From contig NZ_CP114200.1 in assembly GCF_029392895.1 (NCBI RefSeq), positions 2,697,001-2,761,000 on the forward strand: a stretch of 64,000 nucleotides of DNA, given 5' to 3'. This DNA comes from Streptomyces sp. 71268. Lineage in GTDB: Bacteria > Actinomycetota > Actinomycetes > Streptomycetales > Streptomycetaceae. Positions 16,408 to 24,789 of the stretch are shown in pieces (position 1 is the stretch's first letter; every line of letters begins with the position of its first letter). The notes below the pieces were generated by a model. That model was not told the origin of the DNA. It did not search any database and saw only the letters and a list, made by a program, of their open reading frames with translations. Position numbers and translations under genes: made by a program.

Positions 16408-18436
16408 CGGTCCGCAGGGCTCGACGCGCCGCGTGCGCGGGGGCGGTCACCGACCGCAGCGCGCCGGCGCACGGGAACGGGAGATCGCCGGGCATCTCGG
16501 GGACACCGCGCGCCCCCGACGAGCCCGGGGCCGTGGCCCCGTCCGCCGCCGGGCCGACCCGCTCCTCGGCCGCCCCGGGGAACGCGTCCCGCTCCGCGCC
16601 CACCTGCCACAACTCGCCTGACTCATCGCCCAGTTCACGCCTGCCCCAGGCGCGCTCGGTGTCGGGCGGACCGTCACACTCAGAGCCGCAACACTCGGTG
16701 CCGCAGCTCTCAGCGCCGCAACACTCGGCGCCGCAACACTCGGTCTCGTACGCGGCCCCGTAGGCGCCGGCGCACGCGCCGCCGTACGCGGCGCCCGGGT
16801 AGGCCGCGCCCGCGCGGTCGTGTGGCGCGTCGGCGTCGTCCCGATCGCTCGCCACCGCCCGCGCGTTGCCGCCGCCGCCCGCTCCCCCGCACGCACCGGC
16901 GCCCGCGGTGCCGGGCACGCCGTCGGACGCGGCGCCGAGTACGGGGGCCCCCACGCCGCACGCCGGCGCGGCGCCCGGCACGCCGCACGCGGCTTCCGCC
17001 GCCCCGTCGGGCTCGCCTGGTCCGTCGGCGGTGGCGCGCGAGCCGTCCGCCCCCGCCTCCTCGCCCGCCCCGGCCACTTCCGGGGCCACGGCATCGGGTC
17101 GCCAGCCGTGCCGGTCCAGCGCGCGGGCGAGGGCGCGCACCATGCGGGGGTCGAACTGCGAGCCGGCGCAGCGCCGGAGCTCCTCCACGGCCACGGACAC
17201 CGGGCGCGCGCGGCGGTAGCTGCGGGTCGAGGTCATGGCGTCGAAGGCGTCGGCCACCGCCACCACCCGGGCCACCTCGGGGATGTCGCGCCCGGCGAGG
17301 CCGTGCGGATATCCACTGCCGTCCAGGCGCTCGTGGTGGTGCAGGATCGCCGACCGGGCCTCCGCCAGGCACGCGATGTCGCGCACCATCGCGTCCCCGT
17401 GCTCCGGATGCAGCTCGATGACGCAGCGTTCCTGCGGGGTCAACGGGCCGTTCTTGCGCAGCAGTCGGGTCGGCACGCCGAGCTTGCCGACATCGTGCAG
17501 CACCCCGGCCACCCGTAGCACCTCGAGGCGCTCCGCCGCCATTCCCAGCTCGCGGGCGATCAACACCGAGGCCGCGCCCACGCGTTCGCCGTGTCCGCGC
17601 GTGTAGCGGTCCTTGAGGTCGACGGCCTGCACCAGGGCGCGCACGGCCGCGTGGTGCGTGGCGCGCTCGGGGGCCCGGGGGCCGAAGGCCCAGCCGGCGA
17701 CGGAGATCGGCACCAGCACGAGGAGCGCGGCCGACGGCCCGTAGGGGCTGTGCCACAGCAGCGCCATCACCAGCCCCACCAGCCCGTGCACGGCGTACGG
17801 GGCGCAGGAGCCACACAGGTCACGGGGGCGCCCCCGCTCCGCGCGGCGGCCACCGACAGCGGCTCGCGCCCCACGGTCCAGGCCCGCCTGGAGCAGCCCG
17901 TACGCGAGTGCCGCCCCGGTCGCGGGCAGGAGCGCGCGCGGCGCGTCGGCGGCGGCGAGGGCGGCCGGGCCGCCGAGCGCGGCGAAGGCCGTGGCGCTCC
18001 CGTACGTGGCGAGGGCGAGCCGGGCGGCGCGCCAGCCACGGCTGGCGGTGGCCGGTCCACCGCCCGGTTCGGCGGGCGCGGCCCGGCCGACGAGGGCGCC
18101 GGGGACGGGGACGAGCGCCGCGGCGGCGGGCGGCAACAGAAAAGCCCCGGCCAGGAGCGCGGGGCTGCACCAGTCGAAGGGCGGGCGGCTGGCCGGGGCG
18201 GTGGTGCCGTGCGGGGAGCGGCGGAGCGCGGCCCGACAGCCCGCGTACCCGAGCGCCAGCAGCGCCATCGGGAACCAGGCGTCGGCACCGGCGCCGCCGG
18301 GGCCCGCGACCGGCTCGGCGATGTCGCCGCCCAGCGCCGCGGACGGGGCGGCGACCAGGGCCGGAGCGGCGCAGTAGGCCGCCGCGCACACGGCACCGAC
18401 GATGTAGAGGCGCGCGGTTTGCGGGAGCGTCCGCAC
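16394..18436 (-). CDS. Membrane-anchored HD-GYP domain protein with Cys-rich repeat tail
   Basis: Putative phosphodiesterase of 680 aa, starting at GTG 18436 with GGAGGAGGGGACC in front. The N-terminal third is membrane-embedded (about eight hydrophobic segments, no periplasmic sensor). Residues about 255-420 form an HD-GYP domain with HGERVGAASVLIAREL, LHDVGKLGVPTRLL, ELHPEHGDAM, HHERLDGSGYPHGL and VADAFDAMTSTRSYRRA. Family members hydrolyse cyclic dinucleotides. A long Ala/Gly/Glu-rich tail follows, containing degenerate five-residue ECCGA-like repeats near residue 575. Apart from the tail it has all catalytic residues. It is translationally coupled to the HD gene downstream. Confidence 0.85.
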   Translation of the reverse strand: MRTLPQTARLYIVGAVCAAAYCAAPALVAAPSAALGGDIAEPVAGPGGAGADAWFPMALLALGYAGCRAALRRSPHGTTAPASRPPFDWCSPALLAGAFLLPPAAAALVPVPGALVGRAAPAEPGGGPATASRGWRAARLALATYGSATAFAALGGPAALAAADAPRALLPATGAALAYGLLQAGLDRGARAAVGGRRAERGRPRDLCGSCAPYAVHGLVGLVMALLWHSPYGPSAALLVLVPISVAGWAFGPRAPERATHHAAVRALVQAVDLKDRYTRGHGERVGAASVLIARELGMAAERLEVLRVAGVLHDVGKLGVPTRLLRKNGPLTPQERCVIELHPEHGDAMVRDIACLAEARSAILHHHERLDGSGYPHGLAGRDIPEVARVVAVADAFDAMTSTRSYRRARPVSVAVEELRRCAGSQFDPRMVRALARALDRHGWRPDAVAPEVAGAGEEAGADGSRATADGPGEPDGAAEAACGVPGAAPACGVGAPVLGAASDGVPGTAGAGACGGAGGGGNARAVASDRDDADAPHDRAGAAYPGAAYGGACAGAYGAAYETECCGAECCGAESCGTECCGSECDGPPDTERAWGRRELGDESGELWQVGAERDAFPGAAEERVGPAADGATAPGSSGARGVPEMPGDLPFPCAGALRSVTAPAHAARRALRTDGQD
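16673..16745. repeat. Tandem 15-bp repeat coding for a Cys-rich motif
   Basis: About five copies of a 15-bp unit read on the minus strand as ECCGA, ECCGA, ESCGT, ECCGS, EC inside the tail of the HD-GYP protein. Confidence 0.8.
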
Positions 18437-18929
18437 GGTCCCCTCCTCCCCCCGGTCGCACGGGCTTCGACGTCAGGTTGGGGAGAATAGGACGGCCGCG
18501 TGGGAAAAACGTCCACTCAGGTGGAATCAGTCGCTCGGCGGGAACAGATACACACCTTCGGGTGACAGTCAGGTGGCGCGGCGGTGGCACCCGGCGCGGC
18601 GCCCGCCCACACGTTCGACACCCACTCGGACGCCACCCCATCGCGGACCCCACCGAACGCCGACGCCCCTTGTGCCGGCTCGCACCGGTAACCCCGGGCC
18701 CGCCCCCGCGCCCGCCCGGCCCGCCAACTACCGCGCACAGCGAGAGAGTTGGTCACGGATCACCCACCGCCCCGACACCGGGTACGAGGCCGACGGCCGA
18801 CCGTCGGCACACATACGTCCGCCCCGCACGCCGGGCATGGGGATGCCGACGGCGTACGGGGCGGACGTACGTAAGGAATCGAAACGCCGGGCCACGCGGG
18901 CCCGAGAACCGGGCCGCGGCCGGGCGCCG
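18437..18929. other. Intergenic region downstream of rsrA
   Basis: 493 bp between the rsrA stop and the HD-GYP start. It holds a large hairpin (18814-18869) and presumably the HD-GYP promoter near 18460-18560, which is locally AT-richer. No gene is seen. Confidence 0.6.
18814..18869 (-). terminator. Terminator of the sigR-rsrA operon
   Basis: A 13-bp perfect stem (18814-18826 with 18857-18869) is continued by 6 bp (18828-18833 with 18850-18855) after one C/A mismatch. The loop is 16 nt. It lies about 60 nt after the rsrA stop. Confidence 0.7.
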
Positions 18930-19448
18930 TCAGTCGCGGGTGGCGCCCTCCGGGCCACCGCGCTCGACCGGACCGCTGCTCGGCGCGGCCTGGAGCGGCT
19001 GGGTCGCGGCGGCCTGGGTCGAGGCGGCGGCGGCCGCGCCGGTGGCCGGCGTGGAGCCGGCGGCCGAGGCTGAGCCGACAGTTGACGCCGAGTCCACGGG
19101 GCCAGACTCGCGGCCGGCGGTGTCGGGACCACTGACGCGGTGCAGCGGCCGGGCGGGGTCGGTCTCCAGCAACGCCTGGTCGGGCACGGTCTCGCCGGCC
19201 CTTATCAACTCGATCCGGCCCATCACCTTGGAGCGGAGGTCGGCCGGTACGTCGTCGTGGCCGCAGCAGCGCTTGACGAGCTTCTTCACCGCCTGCTCCA
19301 GGCCGTACTTCTCCAGACACGGCGAGCACGCGTCGATGTGCACCTCGAACTTGGCGCAGTCACCGTCGGGCATCTCGTGGTCAAGGAACTCATACAGGTG
19401 GTCGAGGACCTCAGAGCAGTCCGTCTCTCGCGGGTCACCACAGCTCAT
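18930..19448 (-). CDS. rsrA: Zinc-binding redox-sensing anti-sigma factor RsrA
   Basis: ZAS-family anti-sigma factor that holds sigma-R inactive until disulfide stress oxidises its zinc-site thiols. The N-terminal 100 residues carry the sensing site: Cys3, Cys11, His37, Cys41 and Cys44 in HIDACSPC, plus Cys61-Cys62 in KRCCGHDD. Its ATG overlaps the sigR stop (ATGA). S. coelicolor RsrA is 105 aa, whereas this one is 172 aa because of an Ala/Ser/Thr/Gly-rich C-terminal tail of roughly 80 residues. The tail is in frame and on coding-like codons, with no sign of frameshift. The sigR-rsrA identity is secure; the role of the tail is unknown. Confidence 0.93.
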   Translation of the reverse strand: MSCGDPRETDCSEVLDHLYEFLDHEMPDGDCAKFEVHIDACSPCLEKYGLEQAVKKLVKRCCGHDDVPADLRSKVMGRIELIRAGETVPDQALLETDPARPLHRVSGPDTAGRESGPVDSASTVGSASAAGSTPATGAAAAASTQAAATQPLQAAPSSGPVERGGPEGATRD

Positions 19449-20395
19449 GAGCCCGAGCCTTTCCGATCGTGCGACTCTTCCCCTGACGATGCCGGGGAGA
19501 CCCCACTCGACACAGCCCCCGCGCCCGCCGGCACCAGCCCGCGGCCACGGGCGTAGTCCTCCAGCAGACCGCGCAGTTGGCGGCGCCCACGGTGCAGTCG
19601 GGACATCACCGTACCGATGGGTGTACCCATGATGTCCGCGATCTCCTTGTAGGCAAAGCCCTCAACGTCGGCGAGATACACCGCGATGCGGAATTCCTCG
19701 GGGATCGCCTGCAGGGCCGACTTCACGTCGGAGTCCGGCAGGTGGTCGAGGGCCTGGGACTCGGCGGAGCGCAGGCCGGTCGACATGTGCGACTCGGCGC
19801 GCGCGAGCTGCCAGTCCTCGATCTCCTCGGCGGCACTGCGCTGCGGTTCGCGCTGCTTCTTGCGGTAGGAGTTGATGAACGTGTTGGTGAGGATGCGGTA
19901 CAGCCACGCCTTGAGGTTGGTGCCCTCGCGGAACTGGTGGAAGGACGCGTACGCCTTGGCGTAGGTCTCCTGCACCAGGTCCTCGGCGTCGGCCGGGTTA
20001 CGCGTCATCCGCAGCGCGGCCGAATACATCTGGTCAAGGAAGGTGAGGGCATCCCGCTCGAAACGGGCGTTCCGCTCGGCCGCGGTCTCGCTCCCGGCCC
20101 CGGCCACCTCGGCCTGGGCGGTCTCGTTCTCAACGTGGCTGACCTGGGCGGCGGCCTCCTGCCGCTCCGCGCCCGTCGAGCCCTGCGTCGTGCCGTCGGT
20201 CCCCGCGTCCGTCCCAGTGACCGGACCCACCTCCTCCAACACCGTAGCGAGACCGGATGCGGACCCGCTTGAATCGGAGAATAGACGACGATCCGGTCCG
20301 CCCGCCGCTCCAGCCAGCGTCGACTGGTCGACCCGAAGCTGCGACCACGCCAGGTCGGCGGTCTGCGGACGGGACGGGCAAGCAAGCGAACCCAT
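19445..20395 (-). CDS. sigR: RNA polymerase ECF sigma factor SigR (long-form start; short form from 20230)
   Basis: Thiol-oxidative-stress sigma factor directing transcription of thioredoxin, mycothiol and protein-quality genes. Region 2 contains [20 protein letters not shown] and [14 protein letters not shown]; region 4 contains [20 protein letters not shown] and [12 protein letters not shown]. Two in-frame starts are visible. GTG 20230 sits behind GGAGGAG (261 aa). ATG 20395 adds exactly 55 residues ([11 protein letters not shown]...), the same length as the known unstable sigma-R' extension of S. coelicolor. ATG 20410 is also in frame, behind CGAGGA. A sigma-R promoter precedes it, giving positive autoregulation. 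The N-terminal 55 residues of the short form are acidic and disordered. Confidence 0.95.
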   Translation of the reverse strand: MGSLACPSRPQTADLAWSQLRVDQSTLAGAAGGPDRRLFSDSSGSASGLATVLEEVGPVTGTDAGTDGTTQGSTGAERQEAAAQVSHVENETAQAEVAGAGSETAAERNARFERDALTFLDQMYSAALRMTRNPADAEDLVQETYAKAYASFHQFREGTNLKAWLYRILTNTFINSYRKKQREPQRSAAEEIEDWQLARAESHMSTGLRSAESQALDHLPDSDVKSALQAIPEEFRIAVYLADVEGFAYKEIADIMGTPIGTVMSRLHRGRRQLRGLLEDYARGRGLVPAGAGAVSSGVSPASSGEESHDRKGSGS

Positions 20396-20453
20396 GCGGG
20401 AAACTCCCATTCCTCGTGCTGATGCCGCTACGTTTCGATCCTTACGTCGGGCA

Positions 20454-20482
20454 CAACATCCGCACTGCGGTTCGCATTCCCC
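20454..20482 (-). promoter_or_regulatory. Sigma-R-dependent promoter of sigR-rsrA
   Basis: On the minus strand GGGGAAT (-35, 20476-20482), an 18-bp spacer and GTTG (-10, 20454-20457). This is an exact fit to the sigma-R consensus GGGAAT-N18-GTTG, 59 bp upstream of the long-form start. Confidence 0.92.
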
Positions 20483-20485
20483 GAC

Positions 20486-21157
20486 TCAGTGAGCGATCCA
20501 ATCCAGCCACTTCGCCACGGCTTCCGTGAGCACCGTCAGCGTCTCCTCCTGGGTACGGGCCGCCTTCTTCGGAACGGCGAAACCGTGATCGGCCTCCGGG
20601 ACCTCCACGATCTCCGTACCGTCGGGGAACTCCTCGGGTCGGCCGAACGGGTCGCGTCCCCCCTGCACCACGAGCGTGGGCAGCCCGGCGTCCAGCAGCT
20701 CGGCGGCCCGGGACGACGCCGGCTTGCCGGGCGGGTGCAGCGGGAAGGAGAGGGCGAGCACCGCCCGGGCGCCCAGCTCCCGCCCCGTACGGCAGGCCGC
20801 CCGGGCCCCGGCGCTGCGCCCGCCGGCGACCACCGGCAGCCCGGGCCCGGTCAGCGCCGGCCACACCGCCCGCCAGCCCACGTCCAGCGTCTTCGGCGCG
20901 GGGGCGACCTTCTTCCCCGCGACCCGCCAGGGCTGCTCCACCAGGGCGACGCTCACGCCGCGCGGCGGCAGGGTCGCGGCCAGCGCCGCGAGGTCGCGCG
21001 CCTCGATACCGCCGCCCGCCCCGTGCCCCAGGGCCAGCACGGCGCGGGCGTCCGGCGCCCGGTGCCAGGTGATCCGCGCGTCGCCAGCGGGGGTCGGCAC
21101 GGTCTCGGTCCGGGGGGCGGGTCCGGCCCCGCCCGCCCCGTTCGCTGTCGTCCGCAT
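20486..21157 (-). CDS. Alpha/beta hydrolase (dienelactone hydrolase / KANL3-Tex30-like)
   Basis: Small cytosolic hydrolase of 223 aa; ATG 21157 is the likely start. Landmarks of the fold: LALGHGAGGGIEARDLAA (oxyanion region, residues 42-59), nucleophile elbow AGGRSAGARAACR (GRSAG, Ser near 115), and acid and histidine in VVQGGRDPFGRPEEFPD and VPEADHGFAVPKKA. The substrate is not known; the family is annotated as an esterase-like hydrolase. Stop codon and sigR promoter region are adjacent: the gene ends four bases from the sigR -35 element, so its transcript must run into the sigR promoter on the same strand. Confidence 0.82.
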   Translation of the reverse strand: MRTTANGAGGAGPAPRTETVPTPAGDARITWHRAPDARAVLALGHGAGGGIEARDLAALAATLPPRGVSVALVEQPWRVAGKKVAPAPKTLDVGWRAVWPALTGPGLPVVAGGRSAGARAACRTGRELGARAVLALSFPLHPPGKPASSRAAELLDAGLPTLVVQGGRDPFGRPEEFPDGTEIVEVPEADHGFAVPKKAARTQEETLTVLTEAVAKWLDWIAH

Positions 21158-21261
21158 CCGCCCATCCTGCCCCGCGCGCCACCACGGCCCTACGCCACCC
21201 GCCCACGGGCACCCGATCCGGCGCGGGCGGGGCGCCTCGCGGGCGGCGGCCGACGGCCCCC

Positions 21262-21289
21262 GGGCAGCGGGCAGCGGGCAGCGGGCAGC
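21262..21289. repeat. Four tandem GGGCAGC heptamers
   Basis: Four perfect 7-bp units lie between the SRAP stop and the hydrolase start. Confidence 0.85.
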
Positions 21290-21297
21290 GGGCGACG

Positions 21298-22119
21298 CTA
21301 GAAGAGCGTCTCCTCCTCCGGCGCCGCGAGTTCCTTCAGCAGCTCCGGGCCGTTGTTGCGGACGTTGCTCACGTCCGTGGTGACGGGGTAGGCGCGCAGC
21401 AGCCCGCCCGGCGGCGGCGCGAGCAGCGCGCGCAGGGACTCCTCGTCGGTGCGGGCCGGGTCGAGCCAGTCCGCCCAGCGGTCCGGGGTCAGCATGAGCG
21501 GCATGCGCGGGTGGATCTCCGCGAGCGAGGCCGGCCCGTCCGCGCCCGCCTCCCGGCCCGCCAGCGGCGTCGTCTCCGCCTCGGTCGTGATGACGGTGCA
21601 CGTCGCCCACCAGGCCTGCGGGTGGTCGTCGGGCAGCGTGCGGTCCCGCCAGAACTCGTACAGGCCCGCCAGCGCCATCACCGAGCCGTCGGCCGGCGTG
21701 ACGAAGTAGGGCTGTTTGCGCGTCCGCTTCTTGCGGCCCCGCTCCTCCAGTTGCCGCTCGTCGGCGCTGGTCACCCACTCGTAGTAGCCGTCCGCCGGCA
21801 CCAGGCAGCGGCGTGCCTCGAAGGCGCGGCGGAACGACGGCTTCTCGTGCACGGTCTCGGCCCGCGCGTTGATCATCTTCGCGGCCCCCTCTGGCGACTT
21901 CGCCCAGGAGGGCACGAGCCCCCAGCGCAGCGGTCGGAGCTGGCGGACCGGCGTGCGGTCGGCGGACTGCTTGAGGGGCCGCTCCAGGACGGCGTAGACG
22001 TTCTTGGTGGGCGCCACGTTCCAGTCCGGGGCCAGCGCCTCGGTCGGCTCCCACTTGCCCACGTCGAACAGGTTGGCCAGGTCCTCTGGTTTCCGGCTCG
22101 CCGCGTACCGTCCGCACAT
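21298..22119 (-). CDS. SOS-response-associated (SRAP/YedK/HMCES) protein
   Basis: DNA-damage protein that covalently traps abasic sites in single-stranded DNA through its N-terminal cysteine (273 aa). The start MCGRYAAS places the catalytic Cys at position 2, exposed after Met removal, which fixes ATG 22119. Other conserved elements: WNVAPT, LRWGLVPSWAK, INARAETV (Asn), PADGYYEW (Glu), and IHPRMPLML (active-site His). Length and motifs are normal for the family. An insert of basic residues (ERGRKKRTRK) sits after the GYYEW motif. It diverges from the M50-like gene across 443 bp. Confidence 0.9.
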   Translation of the reverse strand: MCGRYAASRKPEDLANLFDVGKWEPTEALAPDWNVAPTKNVYAVLERPLKQSADRTPVRQLRPLRWGLVPSWAKSPEGAAKMINARAETVHEKPSFRRAFEARRCLVPADGYYEWVTSADERQLEERGRKKRTRKQPYFVTPADGSVMALAGLYEFWRDRTLPDDHPQAWWATCTVITTEAETTPLAGREAGADGPASLAEIHPRMPLMLTPDRWADWLDPARTDEESLRALLAPPPGGLLRAYPVTTDVSNVRNNGPELLKELAAPEEETLF

Positions 22120-22562
22120 CTCGCTACAACCCCTCCGACCGCACCGTTGCCCCATCCATGCTGCCGCACCCGGCCCCCGTTCCGTGCGCCGGTGGGCGGT
22201 GGGGCCGGCCACCGGCCTGGGCGGGCTCGCCGCGATACCGGAGCAACCGCCGCATTCCGGCCGGGGCGCCGACGGAACCGGGGCCGGCGCGCCCGCGTTT
22301 TTCCTACCGTCTGCCCGGAGGTGCCAGACTGCGGCACCACCGAGGCCGGCCCCGGTCCGACCACCGGCCGGGCCAGCCACCCACGCCCGGCCACGGGCGG
22401 CCGTACGGGCGGTGGTCCGCACCCCGCCCCGGCCCGACCAGCAGCGCCACCTGTCAACCAGCACCGTCCGACCTCACCCAGGCACCGCCCGGCACCGCCC
22501 GGCACCGACGTGAACCACCCAGCGCCCACCAGCGCCGATCGGGACCAAGGAGTCGCCCCCGC
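22120..22562. other. Divergent promoter region between SRAP and M50-like genes
   Basis: 443 bp without a gene. It has short GGCACCGCCC decamer repeats at 22480-22509. No clear operator is seen. Confidence 0.55.
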
Positions 22563-23276
22563 ATGGACAGCACCAGCGCAACCGAGCTGTGGGACCGCGT
22601 CTTCGGCACCCAACCCGACCCCTCGCAGTGGCTGGTGGCGATCACCGGCCTGATCGCGCTCGCCACCGTCACCTCGCGCCTGACCTGGCGGCTGGCCCGT
22701 AACGCCATCACCATCGCCCACGAGGGCGGGCACGGGATCGTGGCGCTGCTCAGCGGGCGCCGCCTGGACGGCATACGGCTGCACTCCGACACCTCGGGGC
22801 TGACCGTCTCGCGCGGCAAGCCGACCGGAATCGGCATGATCCTGACCGCGGCGGCCGGCTACACCGCTCCCTCCCTGCTCGGCCTCGGCGGCGCCTGGCT
22901 GCTCGCCGCCGGCCACATCACGGCGCTGCTGTGGGGCGCGACGGCGCTCCTGGTGGCCATGCTGGTGATGATCCGCAACGCGTACGGGGCGCTGTCGGTG
23001 GTGGTCACCGGCGCGACCTTCCTGCTCGTCTCCTGGCTGACGGAACCGGAGGTGCAGGCGGCGTTCGCGTACGGGGTGGTGTGGTTCCTGCTGCTCGGCG
23101 GGGTCAGGCCACCGTTCGAGCTCCAGCGCAAGCGCCGGTACGGGCAGGCCGGGGACTCCGACCCGGACCAGCTCGCCCGCCTCACGAACGTGCCGGCGGC
23201 GCTGTGGATGTTCCTCTTCCACGCCGTCTCGCTGTGCTCGCTGATCGGCGGCGGGCGCTGGCTGCTCGACCTGTGA
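22563..23276 (+). CDS. M50-family-like membrane metalloprotease
   Basis: A 237-aa multi-spanning protein with the zinc motif AHEGGHGIVALLSGRR (HExxH, residues 53-57) at the end of the first membrane region. This suits an M50B-type intramembrane or membrane-proximal protease. Five to six hydrophobic segments follow, including ILTAAAGYTAPSLLGLGGAW, where the third ligand is usually a downstream Asp. I do not see the canonical NxxPxxxLDG; an aspartate occurs in RRYGQAGDSDPDQL. Catalysis is therefore likely but not certain. ATG 22563 follows AAGGAGTCGCCCCCGC. Its substrate is unknown. Confidence 0.8.
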   Translation: MDSTSATELWDRVFGTQPDPSQWLVAITGLIALATVTSRLTWRLARNAITIAHEGGHGIVALLSGRRLDGIRLHSDTSGLTVSRGKPTGIGMILTAAAGYTAPSLLGLGGAWLLAAGHITALLWGATALLVAMLVMIRNAYGALSVVVTGATFLLVSWLTEPEVQAAFAYGVVWFLLLGGVRPPFELQRKRRYGQAGDSDPDQLARLTNVPAALWMFLFHAVSLCSLIGGGRWLLDL

Positions 23277-23378
23277 ACGACTGTGGCGCCGGCCCCTCCT
23301 ATCAGTGCCGTGTTACGGAGGGGTTTCACCGTTTTTGATCGAGAATCGTCGTCCGGCGGAGCCACTAAAGTAAGGCTC

Positions 23379-24779
23379 ATGACCGGCACTGAGACATCCC
23401 CGGATGACGCCCTCGCGCTTTGGCCCGCTCCGCTCGCGCACGGAGCGGTCGACGCGACCGTCACCGTGCCCGGTTCCAAGTCCGTCACCAACCGCGGCCT
23501 GGTCCTCGCCGCACTCGCCGCCGAGCCCGGGTGGCTGCGCCGCCCGCTCCGCTCCCGCGACACCCTGCTGATGGCCGAGGCGCTGCGCGCCATGGGCGTC
23601 GGCATCGAGGAGACCATCGCGTCGAACTCCGCCGCCCCCGGCGAGCCCGGCGCCCCCGCCACCGGCGAGGCGTGGCGGGTCATCCCCGCGGGGCTGCACG
23701 GCCCGGCCACCGTGGACGTGGGCAACGCCGGTACGGTCATGCGCTTCCTGCCGCCGGTCGCCGCGCTCGCCGACGGGCCGGTCCGCTTCGACGGCGACGC
23801 CCGCTCCCACGAGCGCCCGCTGCACGGCGTGATCGACGCGCTGCGCGCCATCGGCGCCCGCATCGACGACGACGGGCGCGGCGCGCTCCCGCTGACCGTG
23901 CACGGCAACGGCAGCATCGACGGCGGCCCGGTCCGCATCGACGCGTCCTCGTCCTCGCAGTTCGTCAGCGCGCTGCTGCTCTCCGGCGCGCGCTTCAACC
24001 AGGGCGTCGAGGTGCGGCACGTCGGCTCCACACTGCCCTCGATGCCACACATCCGGATGACCGTGGACATGCTGCGCAGCGCCGGCGCGGCCGTGGACAC
24101 CCCGGAGGCGGGCGGCGAGCCCGACGTGTGGCGGGTGGCGCCGAGCGCGCTGCTCGGCCGCGACCTGGTGGTCGAGCCCGACCTGTCCAACGCGGCCCCC
24201 TTCCTGGCCGCCGCGCTGGTCACCGGTGGCCGGGTGACCATCCCCGACTGGCCCGAGCACACCACCCAGCCCGGTGACGCGCTGCGCGAGATCTTCACCG
24301 AGATGGGCGGCTCCTGCGAGCTGGTCACCACGGCCGACGGCACCGCGCTGACCTTCACCGGCACCGGCCGCGTCCGCGGCATCGACGTCGACCTGCACGA
24401 GGTGGGCGAGCTGAGCCCGGTGATCGCCGCGGTCGCCGCGCTCGCCGACTCCGAGTCGGTGTTGCGGGGCATCGCCCACCTGCGGCTGCACGAGACCGAC
24501 CGGCTCGCCGCGCTGGCCAAGGAGCTGAATGACCTGGGCGGCGACGTCACCGAGACGGCCGACGGGCTGCGCATCCGCCCGCGCCCGCTGCACGGCGGCA
24601 TCTTCCACACCTACGAGGACCACCGGCTGGCCACCGCCGCCGCCGTGCTGGGCCTGACCGTCAGCGGCGTCCAGGTGGAGAACGTGGCCACCACCGCCAA
24701 GACCCTGCCCGACTTCCCCGGCCTGTGGACGGGGATGCTCGAAGCCACACCCGGGGCGGCCCCGATGCCGAGAGGCTGA
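23379..24779 (+). CDS. aroA: 3-phosphoshikimate 1-carboxyvinyltransferase (EPSP synthase)
   Basis: Sixth step of the shikimate pathway: shikimate-3-phosphate plus PEP to EPSP (466 aa, cytosolic). The conserved elements are all present: [16 protein letters not shown] near residue 34, [72 protein letters not shown] and [16 protein letters not shown] 23379 has AAGG four bases upstream. TAAAGT lies eight bases upstream, so a very short or absent leader is possible. rsgA follows 10 nt later, forming an operon conserved in actinobacteria. Confidence 0.96.
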   Translation: MTGTETSPDDALALWPAPLAHGAVDATVTVPGSKSVTNRGLVLAALAAEPGWLRRPLRSRDTLLMAEALRAMGVGIEETIASNSAAPGEPGAPATGEAWRVIPAGLHGPATVDVGNAGTVMRFLPPVAALADGPVRFDGDARSHERPLHGVIDALRAIGARIDDDGRGALPLTVHGNGSIDGGPVRIDASSSSQFVSALLLSGARFNQGVEVRHVGSTLPSMPHIRMTVDMLRSAGAAVDTPEAGGEPDVWRVAPSALLGRDLVVEPDLSNAAPFLAAALVTGGRVTIPDWPEHTTQPGDALREIFTEMGGSCELVTTADGTALTFTGTGRVRGIDVDLHEVGELSPVIAAVAALADSESVLRGIAHLRLHETDRLAALAKELNDLGGDVTETADGLRIRPRPLHGGIFHTYEDHRLATAAAVLGLTVSGVQVENVATTAKTLPDFPGLWTGMLEATPGAAPMPRG

Positions 24780-24789
24780 GGCCGCGACG

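Noticed and set aside
22563..23276. Site-2 protease RseP-type regulator
   Set aside because: HExxH is present, but there is no PDZ domain, the protein is short and no NxxPxxxLDG motif is seen, so a specific S2P role cannot be claimed.
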